Source: Kangiella aquimarina DSM 16071 (GTDB lineage: Bacteria > Pseudomonadota > Gammaproteobacteria > Enterobacterales > Kangiellaceae). From it: a stretch of 64,000 nucleotides of DNA. Numbering within the stretch: the stretch's first letter is position 1; each line of letters begins with the position of its first letter. The position numbers and the translations under genes were made by a program. Shown here piece after piece: positions 8,714-18,002 of the stretch. Under the pieces are notes generated by a model. The model saw nothing but the letters and a program-made list of their open reading frames with translations. It was not told where the DNA came from and ran no database searches. Location of the stretch: NCBI RefSeq assembly GCF_000374105.1, contig NZ_KB893650.1, forward strand, positions 738,862 through 802,861, in the 5' to 3' direction.

Positions 8714-9481
8714 TTAGAACTTTTTCCCAATATGCAGCGCGACGATGCCACCGGTTAAGTTGGTATATTCTACTTCATCAAACCCAGCCTCTGACATCAT
8801 CTGTTTTAGAGTCTCCTGATCGGGATGCATACGAATTGACTCAGCCAGATACTTATAACTTTCAGAGTCATTGGCGACAACTTTACCCATCGCCGGTAGA
8901 AGAGAGAAAGAATAGACATCATAGACTTTAGATAGGGCTGGCAATACTGGTTTAGAAAACTCAAGCACTAACAGCTTGCCACCCGGCTTTAGAATTCGAT
9001 ACATGGATTCAAGCGCTTTTTCCTTCTCGGTAACGTTACGAAGACCAAAAGCTATCGTGATGCGATCAAAATAATTATCCGGGAAAGGTAGGCACTCGGC
9101 GTTAGCCTGAACATACTCCACATTACCGACGATACCGCTATCGACAAGTTTGTTGCGCCCGACTTTAAGCATCGATTCATTGATATCTGCTAAAACCACT
9201 TTACCGCTTGGACCAACGATTTTTGAAAACTTGGCAGTGAGATCACCGGTACCACCGGCTATATCAAGAATAGTCTGGCCGCTGCGTGCTGCAGCGCGTT
9301 CTATGGTGTAACGCTTCCAGACTCTGTGCACACCGAATGACATGAGATCATTCATAACATCATATTTGGCTGCTACCGAGTGAAATACCTCAGCAACTTT
9401 AGCCGCTTTCTGGCTTTTATCCACAGTTTGATAACCAAAATGGGTCGTATTATCTGAAGTGTTCTTATCGTGCTCTGTCAT
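8714..9481 (-). CDS. ubiE: Ubiquinone/menaquinone C-methyltransferase UbiE
   Basis: A SAM-dependent methyltransferase adding the C2 methyl group of ubiquinone (and of menaquinone where made). The 255 residues show the SAM-binding motif [11 protein letters not shown] (about residues 72-82), an acidic motif II region ([11 protein letters not shown]) and the family signatures [17 protein letters not shown] and [17 protein letters not shown]. It is the first of three ubi genes and follows the DUF971 gene by 18 bp. Confidence 0.96.
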   Translation of the reverse strand: MTEHDKNTSDNTTHFGYQTVDKSQKAAKVAEVFHSVAAKYDVMNDLMSFGVHRVWKRYTIERAAARSGQTILDIAGGTGDLTAKFSKIVGPSGKVVLADINESMLKVGRNKLVDSGIVGNVEYVQANAECLPFPDNYFDRITIAFGLRNVTEKEKALESMYRILKPGGKLLVLEFSKPVLPALSKVYDVYSFSLLPAMGKVVANDSESYKYLAESIRMHPDQETLKQMMSEAGFDEVEYTNLTGGIVALHIGKKF

Positions 9482-9499
9482 AGTATTGGGCTTTGTTAA

Positions 9500-9904
9500 T
9501 TAATCGCTGTGCTTTGGATCGAAAGTGTTTACCGATGTATCTTTGCTACGCGTTAGTCCGGCGGCTTCCAGTCGCATTAAATACTGTTGCCAGTTGGTCT
9601 GATGGTCGCGTCCGAGCTCATAAAGTGTTTGCCAAGTATACAGTCCACTGTCATGTCCGTCATCAAATGTGAGCTTGATGGCGTACCGACCAACTGCCTC
9701 AATATTGGTAATTTGGACGTTCTTTTTGCCACCAATGATGGTCATTTCCTGATTACCGTGGCCTCTCACTTCTGCTGAAGGTGAAAATACTCGAAGATAT
9801 TCATAGGGTAGGAAATAAGTATTACCTGGAAAGGCGACTTCGAGTTGTTGGCTTTTTTGATGCAGCTTGATGGCTGTGGGTATTGGTGAACCTTCTGGCG
9901 GCAT
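9500..9904 (-). CDS. DUF971-domain protein (gamma-butyrobetaine hydroxylase N-terminal-like)
   Basis: A small protein of 134 residues made almost entirely of the DUF971 domain, which is also found at the N-terminus of gamma-butyrobetaine hydroxylases. The hallmark motifs are present: LPYEYLRVFSPSAEVRGHG, VGRYAIKLTFDDGHDSGLY and WQTLYELG. Standalone members are widespread beside hslVU and ubiE in proteobacteria, but no molecular function is established. Here it leads the ubi block, and a subtilase gene separates it from hslU. Confidence 0.85.
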   Translation of the reverse strand: MPPEGSPIPTAIKLHQKSQQLEVAFPGNTYFLPYEYLRVFSPSAEVRGHGNQEMTIIGGKKNVQITNIEAVGRYAIKLTFDDGHDSGLYTWQTLYELGRDHQTNWQQYLMRLEAAGLTRSKDTSVNTFDPKHSD

Positions 9905-10026
9905 ATTGCTTACTGAACAAGGGCTAAGTTGCTCCGATTGTAACAGAAATGATGAGGTGGGTTATAAGGTTATATACAGATTTGTTGTTTTATCACTGAG
10001 AAATTGAGCAAACTCATCAGGCATAA

Positions 10027-10054
10027 AAAAAGCTGACCCGAAGGTCAGCTTTTT
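10027..10054. terminator. Rho-independent terminator after the subtilase gene
   Basis: A 12-bp stem AAAAAGCTGACC / GGTCAGCTTTTT with a CGAA tetraloop and a U-tract on the minus strand, 22 bp past the subtilase stop codon. Confidence 0.85.
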
Positions 10055-10057
10055 AAG

Positions 10058-10075
10058 TTATCGCCAAAGCGATAA
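10058..10075 (-). repeat. Inverted repeat directly after the subtilase stop codon
   Basis: A perfect 7-bp inverted repeat (TTATCGC / GCGATAA) around a 4-base loop immediately follows the stop codon and precedes the terminator by 3 bp. The two hairpins in tandem may protect the 3' end of an abundant mRNA; that role is an inference. Confidence 0.5.
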
Positions 10076-11926
10076 TTACTGCCAGTCAACCTGTAGAGTT
10101 ACACCTGAGTAAGAAGAGTAACCACGGATGCTGATGTACCAACGATCTTGAGCTGGGTTAGAGAAAGAACAAGATTCATTGTTACCATACTTATATGGAC
10201 GGCAATCGTAACTTGATGTAGTAGGCTGTGAACCACGACGTACATACAAGTCTGCGTCACCTGAGCCACCACTCATTTGAACATTCAAGCTGCTCATGCC
10301 AGCAGGAATATCAACATAGTAGTGAGTGAAGCTACCTGAAGCACCTGATAGGTTTTCAAGAGTTGCACTACCGCCTGCTGGAGGAGGGTTTGTACCACCG
10401 CCATCGTGAGTTGCTACTAAGTTAACGTTAGAATAGCTAGTGTAACCACGAACCATTACATAGTAAGTACCAGCTTGTGCTGAGAAGTCACAAGACTCGG
10501 TATTACCATTACGGTACGGACGACAGTCATAGCTAGAAGTAGTAGGCGCGCTACCGAATTTAACGTAGATATCAGCATCACCAGTACCACCTGACATATC
10601 GAAACTTACGTTTGAAGCACTTGATGGTACATCAAAAGTGAAGTCAGTTTCTGAGCCTTGAGCACCAGAGAAAGTTACCGATACGCCATTTTCTAGCTCA
10701 TTGCCACCTGGAGGTGGTGGTGGAGGAGGAGTTGAACCATCAAACAAGCTGTACAACAACAAGTTTGGAGAACCAGATTTAGCATCGCTAACTTTGCCTG
10801 AAGTTGCAGCATTTTCGATAGCCGCTTCAACTTGAGCAGGAGTAGCGTTAGGGTTGTTTGCCAAGTAAAGAGCAGCAACACCAGCTACGTGTGGAGAGGC
10901 CATTGAAGTACCACTGATAGTGTTAGTACCACCATTTGACCATGCTGAAGTGATGCTAGAACCTGGAGCATAGATGTCTAGGCAAGAACCGTAGTTTGAG
11001 AAGCTTGAACGTGAATCGCTTGAAGTTGTAGAACCTACAGTAATTGCACTTGGCTCACGAGCTGGCGAGTAGTTACAAGCGTTGCTGTTATCGTTACCAG
11101 CAGCAACTGCAACAGTTACACCAGAAGCAACAAGGTTAGCAACCGCGTTATCTGTAGCAGATGAAGCACCGCCACCTAAGCTCATGTTAGCAACAGCAGG
11201 TTTAACGTGGTTGTTAGCAACCCAGTCAATACCAGCGATTACGCCAGAGTTAGTACCGCTACCGTTACAGCCTAGAACTTTCAAACCATAAAGCTTAACG
11301 CCTTTAGCTACACCGTAAGTAGAACCACCTACAGTACCTGCTACGTGCGTACCGTGACCATTACAGTCATTTGGATTGCTGTCGTTATCAACGAAGTCAT
11401 AACCACCCATAAAGCGACCGCTGAACTCACTGTGTGAGCCTAGGATACCGGTATCGATGATGTATGCATTAACGTTACTAGCAGTTGTGTTGTAAGTGTA
11501 AGAACCACTTAAAGGAAGGTTACGCTGATCAATGCGGTCAAGGCCCCAAGTGGCATTGTTTTGAGTAGCATTGATGCTAACGATTTGGTCTTCCTCAACT
11601 AGAAGTACGTTAGGATCCTGAGCAAGCTTTTGTGCTGCTTTCTCAGACATATTGAATACGCCGCCTTTAACGGCTTTGGTAAAGGTGCGCTGAACTTGAG
11701 CCTGATATTTACGGCTTAAGTTATCGCTTACCATAGCAATAGCTTGTTCAGAAGCATTGCTAGAGAATAGTCCCATATTAGCTGTCACCGCATCATCCTT
11801 TAGAACAACAATGTATTGTCCTTTTACGGCTTTTTCAGGTTGAGCTGCTGCTTTGAACTCACCAGCATATGCGCCGGTTACGCCCGTCGCCAGCAAAACA
11901 CCTGCGACTACTTGGTTTAGTTTCAT
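10076..11926 (-). CDS. Secreted subtilisin-like serine protease (S8) with I9 propeptide and two PPC domains
   Basis: An extracellular protease of 616 residues. The order is signal peptide (1-21), inhibitor I9 propeptide (about 37-119), proteinase-K-like S8 domain (about 127-395) with catalytic Asp158 (IIDTG), His191 (NGHGTHVAG), oxyanion Asn278 (AAGND) and Ser341 (GTSMASPHV), a proline linker, then two bacterial pre-peptidase C-terminal (PPC) domains (about 410-507 and 520-616). Each PPC carries the same [10 protein letters not shown] motif and paired cysteines. An AAGGGG ribosome site lies 9 bp before the start. PPC domains are commonly removed on or after secretion. The gene sits alone between hslU and the DUF971/ubi block, so it looks like an insertion into conserved gene order. 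Confidence 0.95.
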   Translation of the reverse strand: MKLNQVVAGVLLATGVTGAYAGEFKAAAQPEKAVKGQYIVVLKDDAVTANMGLFSSNASEQAIAMVSDNLSRKYQAQVQRTFTKAVKGGVFNMSEKAAQKLAQDPNVLLVEEDQIVSINATQNNATWGLDRIDQRNLPLSGSYTYNTTASNVNAYIIDTGILGSHSEFSGRFMGGYDFVDNDSNPNDCNGHGTHVAGTVGGSTYGVAKGVKLYGLKVLGCNGSGTNSGVIAGIDWVANNHVKPAVANMSLGGGASSATDNAVANLVASGVTVAVAAGNDNSNACNYSPAREPSAITVGSTTSSDSRSSFSNYGSCLDIYAPGSSITSAWSNGGTNTISGTSMASPHVAGVAALYLANNPNATPAQVEAAIENAATSGKVSDAKSGSPNLLLYSLFDGSTPPPPPPPGGNELENGVSVTFSGAQGSETDFTFDVPSSASNVSFDMSGGTGDADIYVKFGSAPTTSSYDCRPYRNGNTESCDFSAQAGTYYVMVRGYTSYSNVNLVATHDGGGTNPPPAGGSATLENLSGASGSFTHYYVDIPAGMSSLNVQMSGGSGDADLYVRRGSQPTTSSYDCRPYKYGNNESCSFSNPAQDRWYISIRGYSSYSGVTLQVDWQ

Positions 11927-12311
11927 GTTAAAACACCCCTTAGTGTTGTTTATTTTATGGTCCTCGAAGATCGAGGCTCTAGGACTCTACTAAAAATTAT
12001 CACTTCGGAACAATAATATTTATGCATTTAGGCGGTTTTGATAAGTAAATTTTGACGGCTGTCTAATTTGTACAGAGCGTTACAAAACAAATACAAATCA
12101 CGATGTTAGTGTTTACTATCATCAAAATCCTTTGTTTTAATGCGTTTGCGCTTTACAGCTAAGTTGTTTTTGAAGTGCCGGAGGATTTTAGAAGGTTTTT
12201 GTATTTATCTTAGATATCTTCTATTGTTCTTTTTTTTGCACTTAAAAATCTAATGGATAATAAAAGCCTTGAGAATCAATGTGTTGAGTAGTTTATTCGT
12301 TAAAAAAGCAT
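11927..12311 (-). promoter_or_regulatory. Intergenic region upstream of the subtilase gene
   Basis: An AT-rich stretch with no supportable gene, presumed to hold the protease promoter. I could not fix a convincing -35/-10 pair. A small perfect hairpin (CCTCGA / TCGAGG, 11962-11976) falls in the likely 5' untranslated region about 35 bp upstream of the start codon. The strong ribosome site AAGGGG is next to the gene. Confidence 0.4.
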
Positions 12312-12338
12312 AAAAAAGCCCGAAATTCTTCGGGCTTT
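12312..12338 (-). terminator. Rho-independent terminator after hslU
   Basis: Stem AAAGCCCGAA / TTCGGGCTTT with a 4-base loop and a U-run on the minus strand, 23 bp beyond the hslU stop. It ends the hslVU transcript and separates it from the subtilase gene. Confidence 0.88.
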
Positions 12339-12360
12339 GATTCATAGACTGAATTAATGG

Positions 12361-13695
12361 TTAAAGAATGAAACGGCTGAGATCTTCATCGTCCGCTAAT
12401 TCCGATAATTGCTTAGTGACATAAGCTTCATCAATGATCAAGGGTTCCAAATTCTCACTGGCGTCAAAGGAAACCTCATCTAACAGACGCTCCATCACTG
12501 TATGCAAGCGGCGAGCACCAATGTTTTCTGTGGTTTCATTCACCTGGAATGCATATTCTGCGATTTTTGCGATACCGCTTTCGGCAAACTCTATCTTTTT
12601 GCCTTCAGTTTCAAGTAGCGCTTGATACTGTTTGGTCAAAGCTGCGTCCGGTTCGGTCAGGATGCGCTTAAAGTCATCAGGTGTTAAGGCTCGTAGTTCG
12701 ACACGAATTGGTAGGCGGCCCTGAAGCTCCGGAATCAGATCAGAAGGTTTAGACAGGTGGAATGCACCTGAGGCAATAAACAGAATATGGTCAGTTTTTA
12801 ACATGCCATACTTGGTATTAACGGTGCAGCCTTCCACTAATGGGAGCAGGTCTCTTTGAACACCTTCGCGTGATACACCGCCATCGTTATGTTCGCCCCG
12901 TTTGGCTACCTTATCGATTTCATCAAGAAAGACGATGCCGTGTTGTTCTACCGCTTCTACCGCCTTAATCTTCAGTTCTTCCTGATCAATCAATTTGGCA
13001 GCTTCTTCCTCGGTCAGCATTTTCAGAGCATCTTTAACTTTGAGTTTGCGTTTCTTACTTTTACTTGGCGCCATGTTCTGGAACATGGACTGCAACTGAC
13101 TGGTCATATCTTCCATACCCGGAGGAGCCATAATATCGATACCAACGGCCATCTGGGCAACATCGATTTCAATATCTTTGTCATCCAGCTCGCCCTGGCG
13201 CAATTTCTTGCGGAAGATCTGACGAGCGGAAGAATCCTGAGATTCTGCTGGCTGATCCCAGTCACTATCGCTGGATTTGCGAGGAGGGGGTAATAGTGCA
13301 TCAAGAACTTTTTCTTCAGCTGCATCCTGAGCACGGTTTTGAACTTTTGCCATTTCCTGCTCACGTAGCATTTTAAAAGCGGCATCGACCAAATCGCGAA
13401 TAATGGATTCGACATCACGGCCGACATAGCCCACTTCAGTGAACTTGGTGGCTTCGACTTTAATAAAGGGAGCGTTGGCCAATTTCGCCAGGCGGCGGGC
13501 AATTTCAGTTTTACCCACACCGGTAGGGCCAATCATCAGGATGTTTTTGGGAGTGATTTCGTTGCGCAGATCTTCGCTGACCTGCATTCTACGCCAGCGA
13601 TTACGCAGGGCGATGGCCACGGAGCGTTTAGCATCTTTCTGACCAATGATGTGTTTATCCAGTTCATGGACAATTTCACGAGGTGTCATAGACAT
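12361..13695 (-). CDS. hslU: ATP-dependent protease ATPase subunit HslU
   Basis: The AAA+ unfoldase of the HslUV (ClpYQ) protease, feeding unfolded substrates to HslV in the cytoplasm. The 444 residues match the family. Visible motifs are [21 protein letters not shown] (start of the N-domain), Walker [16 protein letters not shown] (about residues 54-68), the pore loop in [12 protein letters not shown], an inserted I-domain rich in charged residues (about 110-245), Walker B VFLDEIDK and the C-terminal sequence ending DEDLSRFIL, whose tail docks into HslV. It lies 71 bp after hslV. A second methionine at residue 3 is an alternative start. Confidence 0.98.
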   Translation of the reverse strand: MSMTPREIVHELDKHIIGQKDAKRSVAIALRNRWRRMQVSEDLRNEITPKNILMIGPTGVGKTEIARRLAKLANAPFIKVEATKFTEVGYVGRDVESIIRDLVDAAFKMLREQEMAKVQNRAQDAAEEKVLDALLPPPRKSSDSDWDQPAESQDSSARQIFRKKLRQGELDDKDIEIDVAQMAVGIDIMAPPGMEDMTSQLQSMFQNMAPSKSKKRKLKVKDALKMLTEEEAAKLIDQEELKIKAVEAVEQHGIVFLDEIDKVAKRGEHNDGGVSREGVQRDLLPLVEGCTVNTKYGMLKTDHILFIASGAFHLSKPSDLIPELQGRLPIRVELRALTPDDFKRILTEPDAALTKQYQALLETEGKKIEFAESGIAKIAEYAFQVNETTENIGARRLHTVMERLLDEVSFDASENLEPLIIDEAYVTKQLSELADDEDLSRFIL

Positions 13696-13766
13696 AATGT
13701 TGTACTCTTTTGTAAATACTTTAATTCAGCTTCAGTCACTAGTAATTGTTAGTAGGCAGGTACTAC

Positions 13767-14306
13767 TTAATAACTAAGCTCTTCAATGGTCTGGTTGTGA
13801 TTGGTGTAAATGCAGACATCACCGGCGATTGTTAGACCTGTCTCGACAATTTCTCGAGCGCTTAAATCGGTTTTCTGTAACAGGGCCTTAGCTGCAGATT
13901 GTGCGAAGGGGCCACCAGAGCCAATGGCTATCAAGTCATCTTCAGGCTGTATCACATCGCCATTACCAGTAATAATCAGAGAGTTCTCTTTATCGGCCAC
14001 TGCAAGTAGTGCTTCCAGGCGACGCAATGCCCGATCAGTTCGCCAGTCTTTCGCTAGTTCGACAGCGGCGCGCATCAGCTTTCCGCCATGGGCTTCCAGC
14101 TTCTTTTCAAAGCGCTCAAACAAGGTAAAGGCATCTGCGGTTCCGCCGGCAAAGCCAGCGATCACCTGGTCGTTATAGAGACGGCGGACTTTGCGGGCAT
14201 TCCCTTTCATGATGGTGTTACCGAGCGACACCTGGCCATCACCGCCAATCACAACAGTACCATTGCGACGTACTGATAAAATAGTTGTTCCACGATATTG
14301 TTCCAA
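13767..14306 (-). CDS. hslV: ATP-dependent protease peptidase subunit HslV, TTG start
   Basis: The N-terminal-threonine peptidase core of HslUV. The mature enzyme should begin at the [10 protein letters not shown] threonine, matching the family's TTI(V)xVRR start, followed by [20 protein letters not shown]. There is no ATG in frame near the start. I place it at a TTG at 14306, giving 179 residues and a 6-residue propeptide, because a GGAG ribosome site lies about 7 bp ahead. A further upstream TTG (14339) lacks such a site. Family members are about 175-185 residues. It is followed by hslU and preceded by a terminator that isolates it from the SPOR gene. Confidence 0.95.
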   Translation of the reverse strand: MEQYRGTTILSVRRNGTVVIGGDGQVSLGNTIMKGNARKVRRLYNDQVIAGFAGGTADAFTLFERFEKKLEAHGGKLMRAAVELAKDWRTDRALRRLEALLAVADKENSLIITGNGDVIQPEDDLIAIGSGGPFAQSAAKALLQKTDLSAREIVETGLTIAGDVCIYTNHNQTIEELSY

Positions 14307-14410
14307 AATATTCTCCGGAGTCAGTCTTATTCTTGGCAATAGTGGCTAGATGGGGGCTGGGGCAGTAAATTCAAGGAGGAATACAGCAATTACAGTAGCA
14401 GTTCGAAAAA

Positions 14411-14438
14411 AGAAAAAGCCCGAATGATTCGGGCTTTT
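14411..14438 (-). terminator. Rho-independent terminator after the ftsN-like gene
   Basis: Stem AAAAGCCCGAA / TTCGGGCTTTT with a 3-base loop and a long U-rich tract on the minus strand. It sits between the ftsN-like gene and hslV, implying that hslVU has its own promoter between 14307 and 14410. Confidence 0.88.
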
Positions 14439-14476
14439 GAGGTAGAGGTGAGCTCAGATGTTTATGATGTACTGGT

Positions 14477-15037
14477 TTACCAAATCCGACAATCCTGATA
14501 ATTATTGTCCTGCAATTTGTGGCGATCACTTTCTGCGGCACGCTTCGAATTGTATGGCCCCAGGCGTACTCGGTACCAACCATCTTTTTCTTCAACATTG
14601 GCCTGAAAGCCAATGAAAGCCATTTCCACCTTCATGGACTCTGCATCATCCTGCTTGCGGAATGCTCCACACTGCATAATGTAGGTTTTGTTACTGTCCG
14701 TGTTTGTAACTCGGGTTGCATCAACTTTGATTTCTTTATTAGTCAAAGTTTCATGATAGGTAAACTTAGGCTCCGAAGTCTCATTCTCCGCTGACTCTGA
14801 TGTTTGAGTTGTTTTCGAGTCAACTTTTTCTGCCTGCTCCTTTACTGGAATGACTTCTTTAATCATTTCAGGCTTTTTGACCAGTACCCACAGGAATACT
14901 GCGAATAAGGTGATGAGAACGCCACCAATGAAAACCAGAACCGGGGATAATGGTTTGCGGGAAGGTGTGTTTTGACGGGGGCTGCGCTTATTGCTTTTGC
15001 GTGCTGTCTTACGTTTCTTGGCGTAATCCTTGGTCAT
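14477..15037 (-). CDS. ftsN: SPOR-domain cell division protein (FtsN-like)
   Basis: A bitopic inner-membrane protein of 186 residues. It has a very basic cytoplasmic N-terminus (KKRKTARKSNKRSPRQ), one membrane helix (about residues 32-52), a Glu/Lys-rich periplasmic linker and a C-terminal SPOR domain (about 110-186, with YIMQCGAFRKQDDAES and WYRVRLGPYNSKRAAE) that binds denuded peptidoglycan at the septum. Position between priA and hslVU is the classical place of ftsN. It is shorter than E. coli FtsN (319 residues), but this is common outside the enterics. No functional proof is available from sequence. Confidence 0.8.
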   Translation of the reverse strand: MTKDYAKKRKTARKSNKRSPRQNTPSRKPLSPVLVFIGGVLITLFAVFLWVLVKKPEMIKEVIPVKEQAEKVDSKTTQTSESAENETSEPKFTYHETLTNKEIKVDATRVTNTDSNKTYIMQCGAFRKQDDAESMKVEMAFIGFQANVEEKDGWYRVRLGPYNSKRAAESDRHKLQDNNYQDCRIW

Positions 15038-15205
15038 TCTTATACTCTTAACAAACTGCGGCTAAAAAATTATCAATGGTGAAGCCAAATATCAGGCCCA
15101 TTGGGCAATGTTGCTATTGTATGTGGTATTGGCTGCTTAGCCAACTGAGAAAGACGACAAAGTGTGAGATGGTGACGGAAGCGGCTCACAAAAGATTTGC
15201 ATGAG

Positions 15206-17431
15206 CTAGAAGGGATCCTGCGGATCAATATCAATTGACCAGCGAACCTTACGAGCGCTGGGCAGTTGTTCAATATTGGAAATTACTGGCTTTAAGGCCC
15301 TTTGAATTAAGCCTCGTTGTTGCGCCTGACATAAAAGCTGTGCCCGCATCTTACCGGCGCGTTTAGCCATCGGAGCAGGGAAGGGGCCAAAGCAGTCAAG
15401 GCCCGTTATCTGATGTAATGACTGGCTGACATCTTTTAAAAACTGCATTGGATATTGCAAGGTCGTGGCTTCTGCACGAAACAATGCCATTGAGGCATAG
15501 GGAGGCAACATTCCTGCTTCGCGCTCCGCTAATATTTGCTGACTGAGAGATTGGTAATCCTGAGTAAAGAGGTTTAGCAACAATGGGTGCTCAGGGTGAT
15601 GGGTTTGTATCACTACCTCACCAGGCTGATCGGCTCGCCCTGCCCGACCGGCGACCTGAGTTAATAGCTGTGCGGTTCTTTCGGTCGCTCTGAAGTCCGC
15701 ACTGAAAAGGCAGCCATCTATGTCTACTACTGCCACCATGGTCAGGTTAGGGAAGTGATGTCCTTTGGCCAGCATTTGAGTACCGACGAGAATATCGACT
15801 TCGTTATTTTTTATAGCCGTCACATAGTCCTGCATTGCCTGTTTACGTCGTGTGCTGTCCCGGTCAATTCTGACTACTTTCTTATTGGGGAAGGCATTGA
15901 TCAAGGCTTGCTCAAGTCGTTCGGTTCCCAGCCCAACAGGAAATAAATCCTCAGCTCCGCATTCTGGACATTGTTTCGGCATAAATACCTGTTTATCACA
16001 ATGATGACAATGCAGGCGTTTCTGCTGTAAATGAAGAGTCATATGCTTGTCGCAGCGTTGGCAGTCCGCAATCCAGCCGCAGCCATGACACATCAGGCTT
16101 GGAGCAAAACCGCGTCGATTGAGGAACACCAGGCATTGATTGCCGTTATCAAGGTGACGCTGCATATTGTCTAATAATGGTTGCGACAATCCGTTATTAA
16201 GGTGGCGTTGGCGTATGTCGAGCACTTTGATATGAGGCGGCTTGGCATTGGCTGCCCTTTTGCGTAATGTCAGATGAACCAACTTACCCTGATTAACATT
16301 GTACATTGACTCCATTGACGGGGTGGCGCTGCCCAATACCACCGGAGTCTGCTCGTCTCTGGCTCGCAGAATAGCTAAATCACGCGCTGAATAACGAAAA
16401 CCTTCCTGCTGTTTATAGGAAACATCATGCTCTTCATCGACTACGATAAGTCCAAGATTTGCGAAAGGCGTAAATAAAGAAGAGCGCGTTCCAATTACGA
16501 TTGAAGTAAGTCCTTGCTTCGCTTTTAGCCAAATATTTAAGCGCTGTCTGTCAGTAAGACCCGAGTGAAGCATGGCAATATCGCAGTCAAAACGGCGTTT
16601 AAATCGCTGTACGGTTTGCGGTGTCAGACCAATTTCTGGAACCAGCACCAAAACCTGTTGTTGATTGGTTAAGACCTTTTCAATCAGTTGCAAGTACACT
16701 TCTGTCTTTCCGCTGCCAGTTACTCCATCCAGTAGGAATCCCTGAAACTGACCAATAGATTTTTGCATGGATTCAACGGCATGGCGTTGCTCCGGATTTA
16801 GGTCTAACGAGTTAGAAGTTTGGCCATGAGAAGTTGGAGTTGGTTTAATCACTTCTTTTTGTAACCAGCCTTTTTCGACCAATGGCTTAAGTTGACTGGG
16901 AGTTAGCTCAAGCTGCTCGAGATCGGAGGCTTGAATTGTCCCTTGATGGTCGATTGCCCACAGTAGAATCTTGTGCTGCTTAACTGCATTCTTATTTAAG
17001 TCAGGAAAGGCGGACTGTCCATCAGCTGTCAGCTTCCAACAGTATTCAGGCTCAAGTTGTGCTGGCTCACCTTTATTCAACAGGCTTGGTAGGCAGGTGG
17101 TAAAAACATCGCCGATCGGATGCATATAATAGTCAGCTGCCCACAATAACAGTTTGAATAAATGGTTCGGTAGTAAAGGCTCGCTATCAATGACTTCCAG
17201 TATGGCCTTGAGTTTGTTTTGCGGTGTTGAAGATATTTCAGTATGTGCAACCACAATACCAACCAACTGCTGACGTCCAAAGGACACCCTCACTCTCGAG
17301 CCAATGGGCGGAGTCGCATGCTGACCCACCAGGTAATCGAAACTACGGCGCAATGGCGTGGGAACAGCGACTTTTAATATAGGCTTAGACTGAGGCATGG
17401 ATGCACAATTGATTAAAGTTGGGCTAAGCAT
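15206..17431 (-). CDS. priA: Primosomal replication restart helicase PriA
   Basis: A 3'-5' superfamily 2 helicase that reloads the replisome at stalled forks. It has an N-terminal DNA-binding domain (KVAVPTPLRRSFDYLV, PPIGSRVRVSFGRQQLVGIV), Walker A GVTGSGKTEVYLQ (about residue 237), a DEEH box (about 333), a zinc-binding module with eight cysteines (about 435-485, motifs CHGCGWIADCQRCD and CHHCDKQVFMPKQCPECG) and helicase motifs V-VI (VDILVGTQMLAKGHHFP, TQVAGRAGRAD). The start could be the ATG at 17398 (MPQSKPILKV), which fits family N-termini better than 17431; neither has a strong ribosome site. Normally priA adjoins rpmE, but here an island lies between them. Confidence 0.97.
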   Translation of the reverse strand: MLSPTLINCASMPQSKPILKVAVPTPLRRSFDYLVGQHATPPIGSRVRVSFGRQQLVGIVVAHTEISSTPQNKLKAILEVIDSEPLLPNHLFKLLLWAADYYMHPIGDVFTTCLPSLLNKGEPAQLEPEYCWKLTADGQSAFPDLNKNAVKQHKILLWAIDHQGTIQASDLEQLELTPSQLKPLVEKGWLQKEVIKPTPTSHGQTSNSLDLNPEQRHAVESMQKSIGQFQGFLLDGVTGSGKTEVYLQLIEKVLTNQQQVLVLVPEIGLTPQTVQRFKRRFDCDIAMLHSGLTDRQRLNIWLKAKQGLTSIVIGTRSSLFTPFANLGLIVVDEEHDVSYKQQEGFRYSARDLAILRARDEQTPVVLGSATPSMESMYNVNQGKLVHLTLRKRAANAKPPHIKVLDIRQRHLNNGLSQPLLDNMQRHLDNGNQCLVFLNRRGFAPSLMCHGCGWIADCQRCDKHMTLHLQQKRLHCHHCDKQVFMPKQCPECGAEDLFPVGLGTERLEQALINAFPNKKVVRIDRDSTRRKQAMQDYVTAIKNNEVDILVGTQMLAKGHHFPNLTMVAVVDIDGCLFSADFRATERTAQLLTQVAGRAGRADQPGEVVIQTHHPEHPLLLNLFTQDYQSLSQQILAEREAGMLPPYASMALFRAEATTLQYPMQFLKDVSQSLHQITGLDCFGPFPAPMAKRAGKMRAQLLCQAQQRGLIQRALKPVISNIEQLPSARKVRWSIDIDPQDPF

Positions 17432-17549
17432 AGAAAGACTGTGCTGTTAAGGCAACTTTAAAATTGAACTTGTTGGTTAACTGGTACGACTTGTGTTCAA
17501 GAAAAAGTCTGCTAATGTAGCAATGGTTACAAGATTTGCTAACAATAAC

Positions 17550-17565
17550 GTTGTGTTAACACAAC
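17550..17565. promoter_or_regulatory. Perfect 16-bp palindrome upstream of the small membrane protein gene
   Basis: GTTGTGTTAACACAAC is a perfect palindrome 40 bp upstream of the start at 17606, in the divergent spacer with priA. It may be an operator or overlap the promoter of the membrane protein gene. The regulator is unknown. Confidence 0.45.
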
Positions 17566-17605
17566 ATATATGTAACAAAAACATCAATACAAATGGGGGT
17601 AATCT

Positions 17606-17917
17606 ATGAAAATCGGTACTTTAGCCTTTTTAGCTGGCCTGGTCATCGCTGTTATTGGAGCATTCGTCAATGTTGAATGGTTTCCTTGGGTATTAGCTGC
17701 TTTAGGTTTGGTTGTGGGCTTTTTGAATATCTCAGGTGGTGAAACTCGTCGCTTCCTGATTGCTGCAATCGCATTCATGATGTCAGCATATTCATTAGAC
17801 ACGCTACCAATGGTTGGCGAAATGATCGGCAATATCATGCACAATATTGGCTATTTCGTCGGTTCAGCAGCCTTACTGGTAGCAATTAAAGCACTATTTG
17901 AGCTCAGCAAGGATTAA
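17606..17917 (+). CDS. Small multi-spanning membrane protein of unknown function
   Basis: I do not recognise this 103-residue protein. It is very hydrophobic, with about four membrane segments (around residues 4-22, 27-44, 50-63 and 82-98), a short polar turn NISGGETRRF, and a charged end ELSKD. A good ribosome site (GGGGG) sits 8-10 bp ahead of the ATG. It is a single-gene unit: the perfect palindrome at 17550-17565 lies upstream and a strong terminator follows. It is the first gene of the accessory island between priA and rpmE, but the terminator suggests it is not part of the fimbrial operon. Confidence 0.75.
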   Translation: MKIGTLAFLAGLVIAVIGAFVNVEWFPWVLAALGLVVGFLNISGGETRRFLIAAIAFMMSAYSLDTLPMVGEMIGNIMHNIGYFVGSAALLVAIKALFELSKD

Positions 17918-17977
17918 TTCGAATTCCTGAGTTTTACTTAATTGTTCTTATAATAGTAATAATTGTACATAACTTTT

Positions 17978-18002
17978 AACGACCCAAATGGGTCGTTTTT
18001 TT
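17978..18002 (+). terminator. Rho-independent terminator
   Basis: Stem AACGACCC / GGGTCGTT with an AAAT loop and a run of seven U, 60 bp after the small membrane protein gene. Confidence 0.9.

Noticed and set aside
10690-10735. GGT/GGA-rich tract in the subtilase gene as a simple-sequence repeat
   Set aside because: It simply encodes the proline linker between the protease and PPC domains; too short and irregular for a slippage-prone contingency repeat.
12889-13293. A 134-codon plus-strand frame inside hslU
   Set aside because: Antisense to a highly conserved gene with intact motifs; the Phe/Leu-rich translation is a by-product of hslU codon use.
13104-13532. A 142-codon minus-strand frame inside hslU
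   Set aside because: Same-strand, different frame within hslU; no start signal or recognisable domain.
15073-15273. A 66-codon minus-strand frame after priA
   Set aside because: It overlaps the priA end in another frame, has no ribosome site and resembles no protein.
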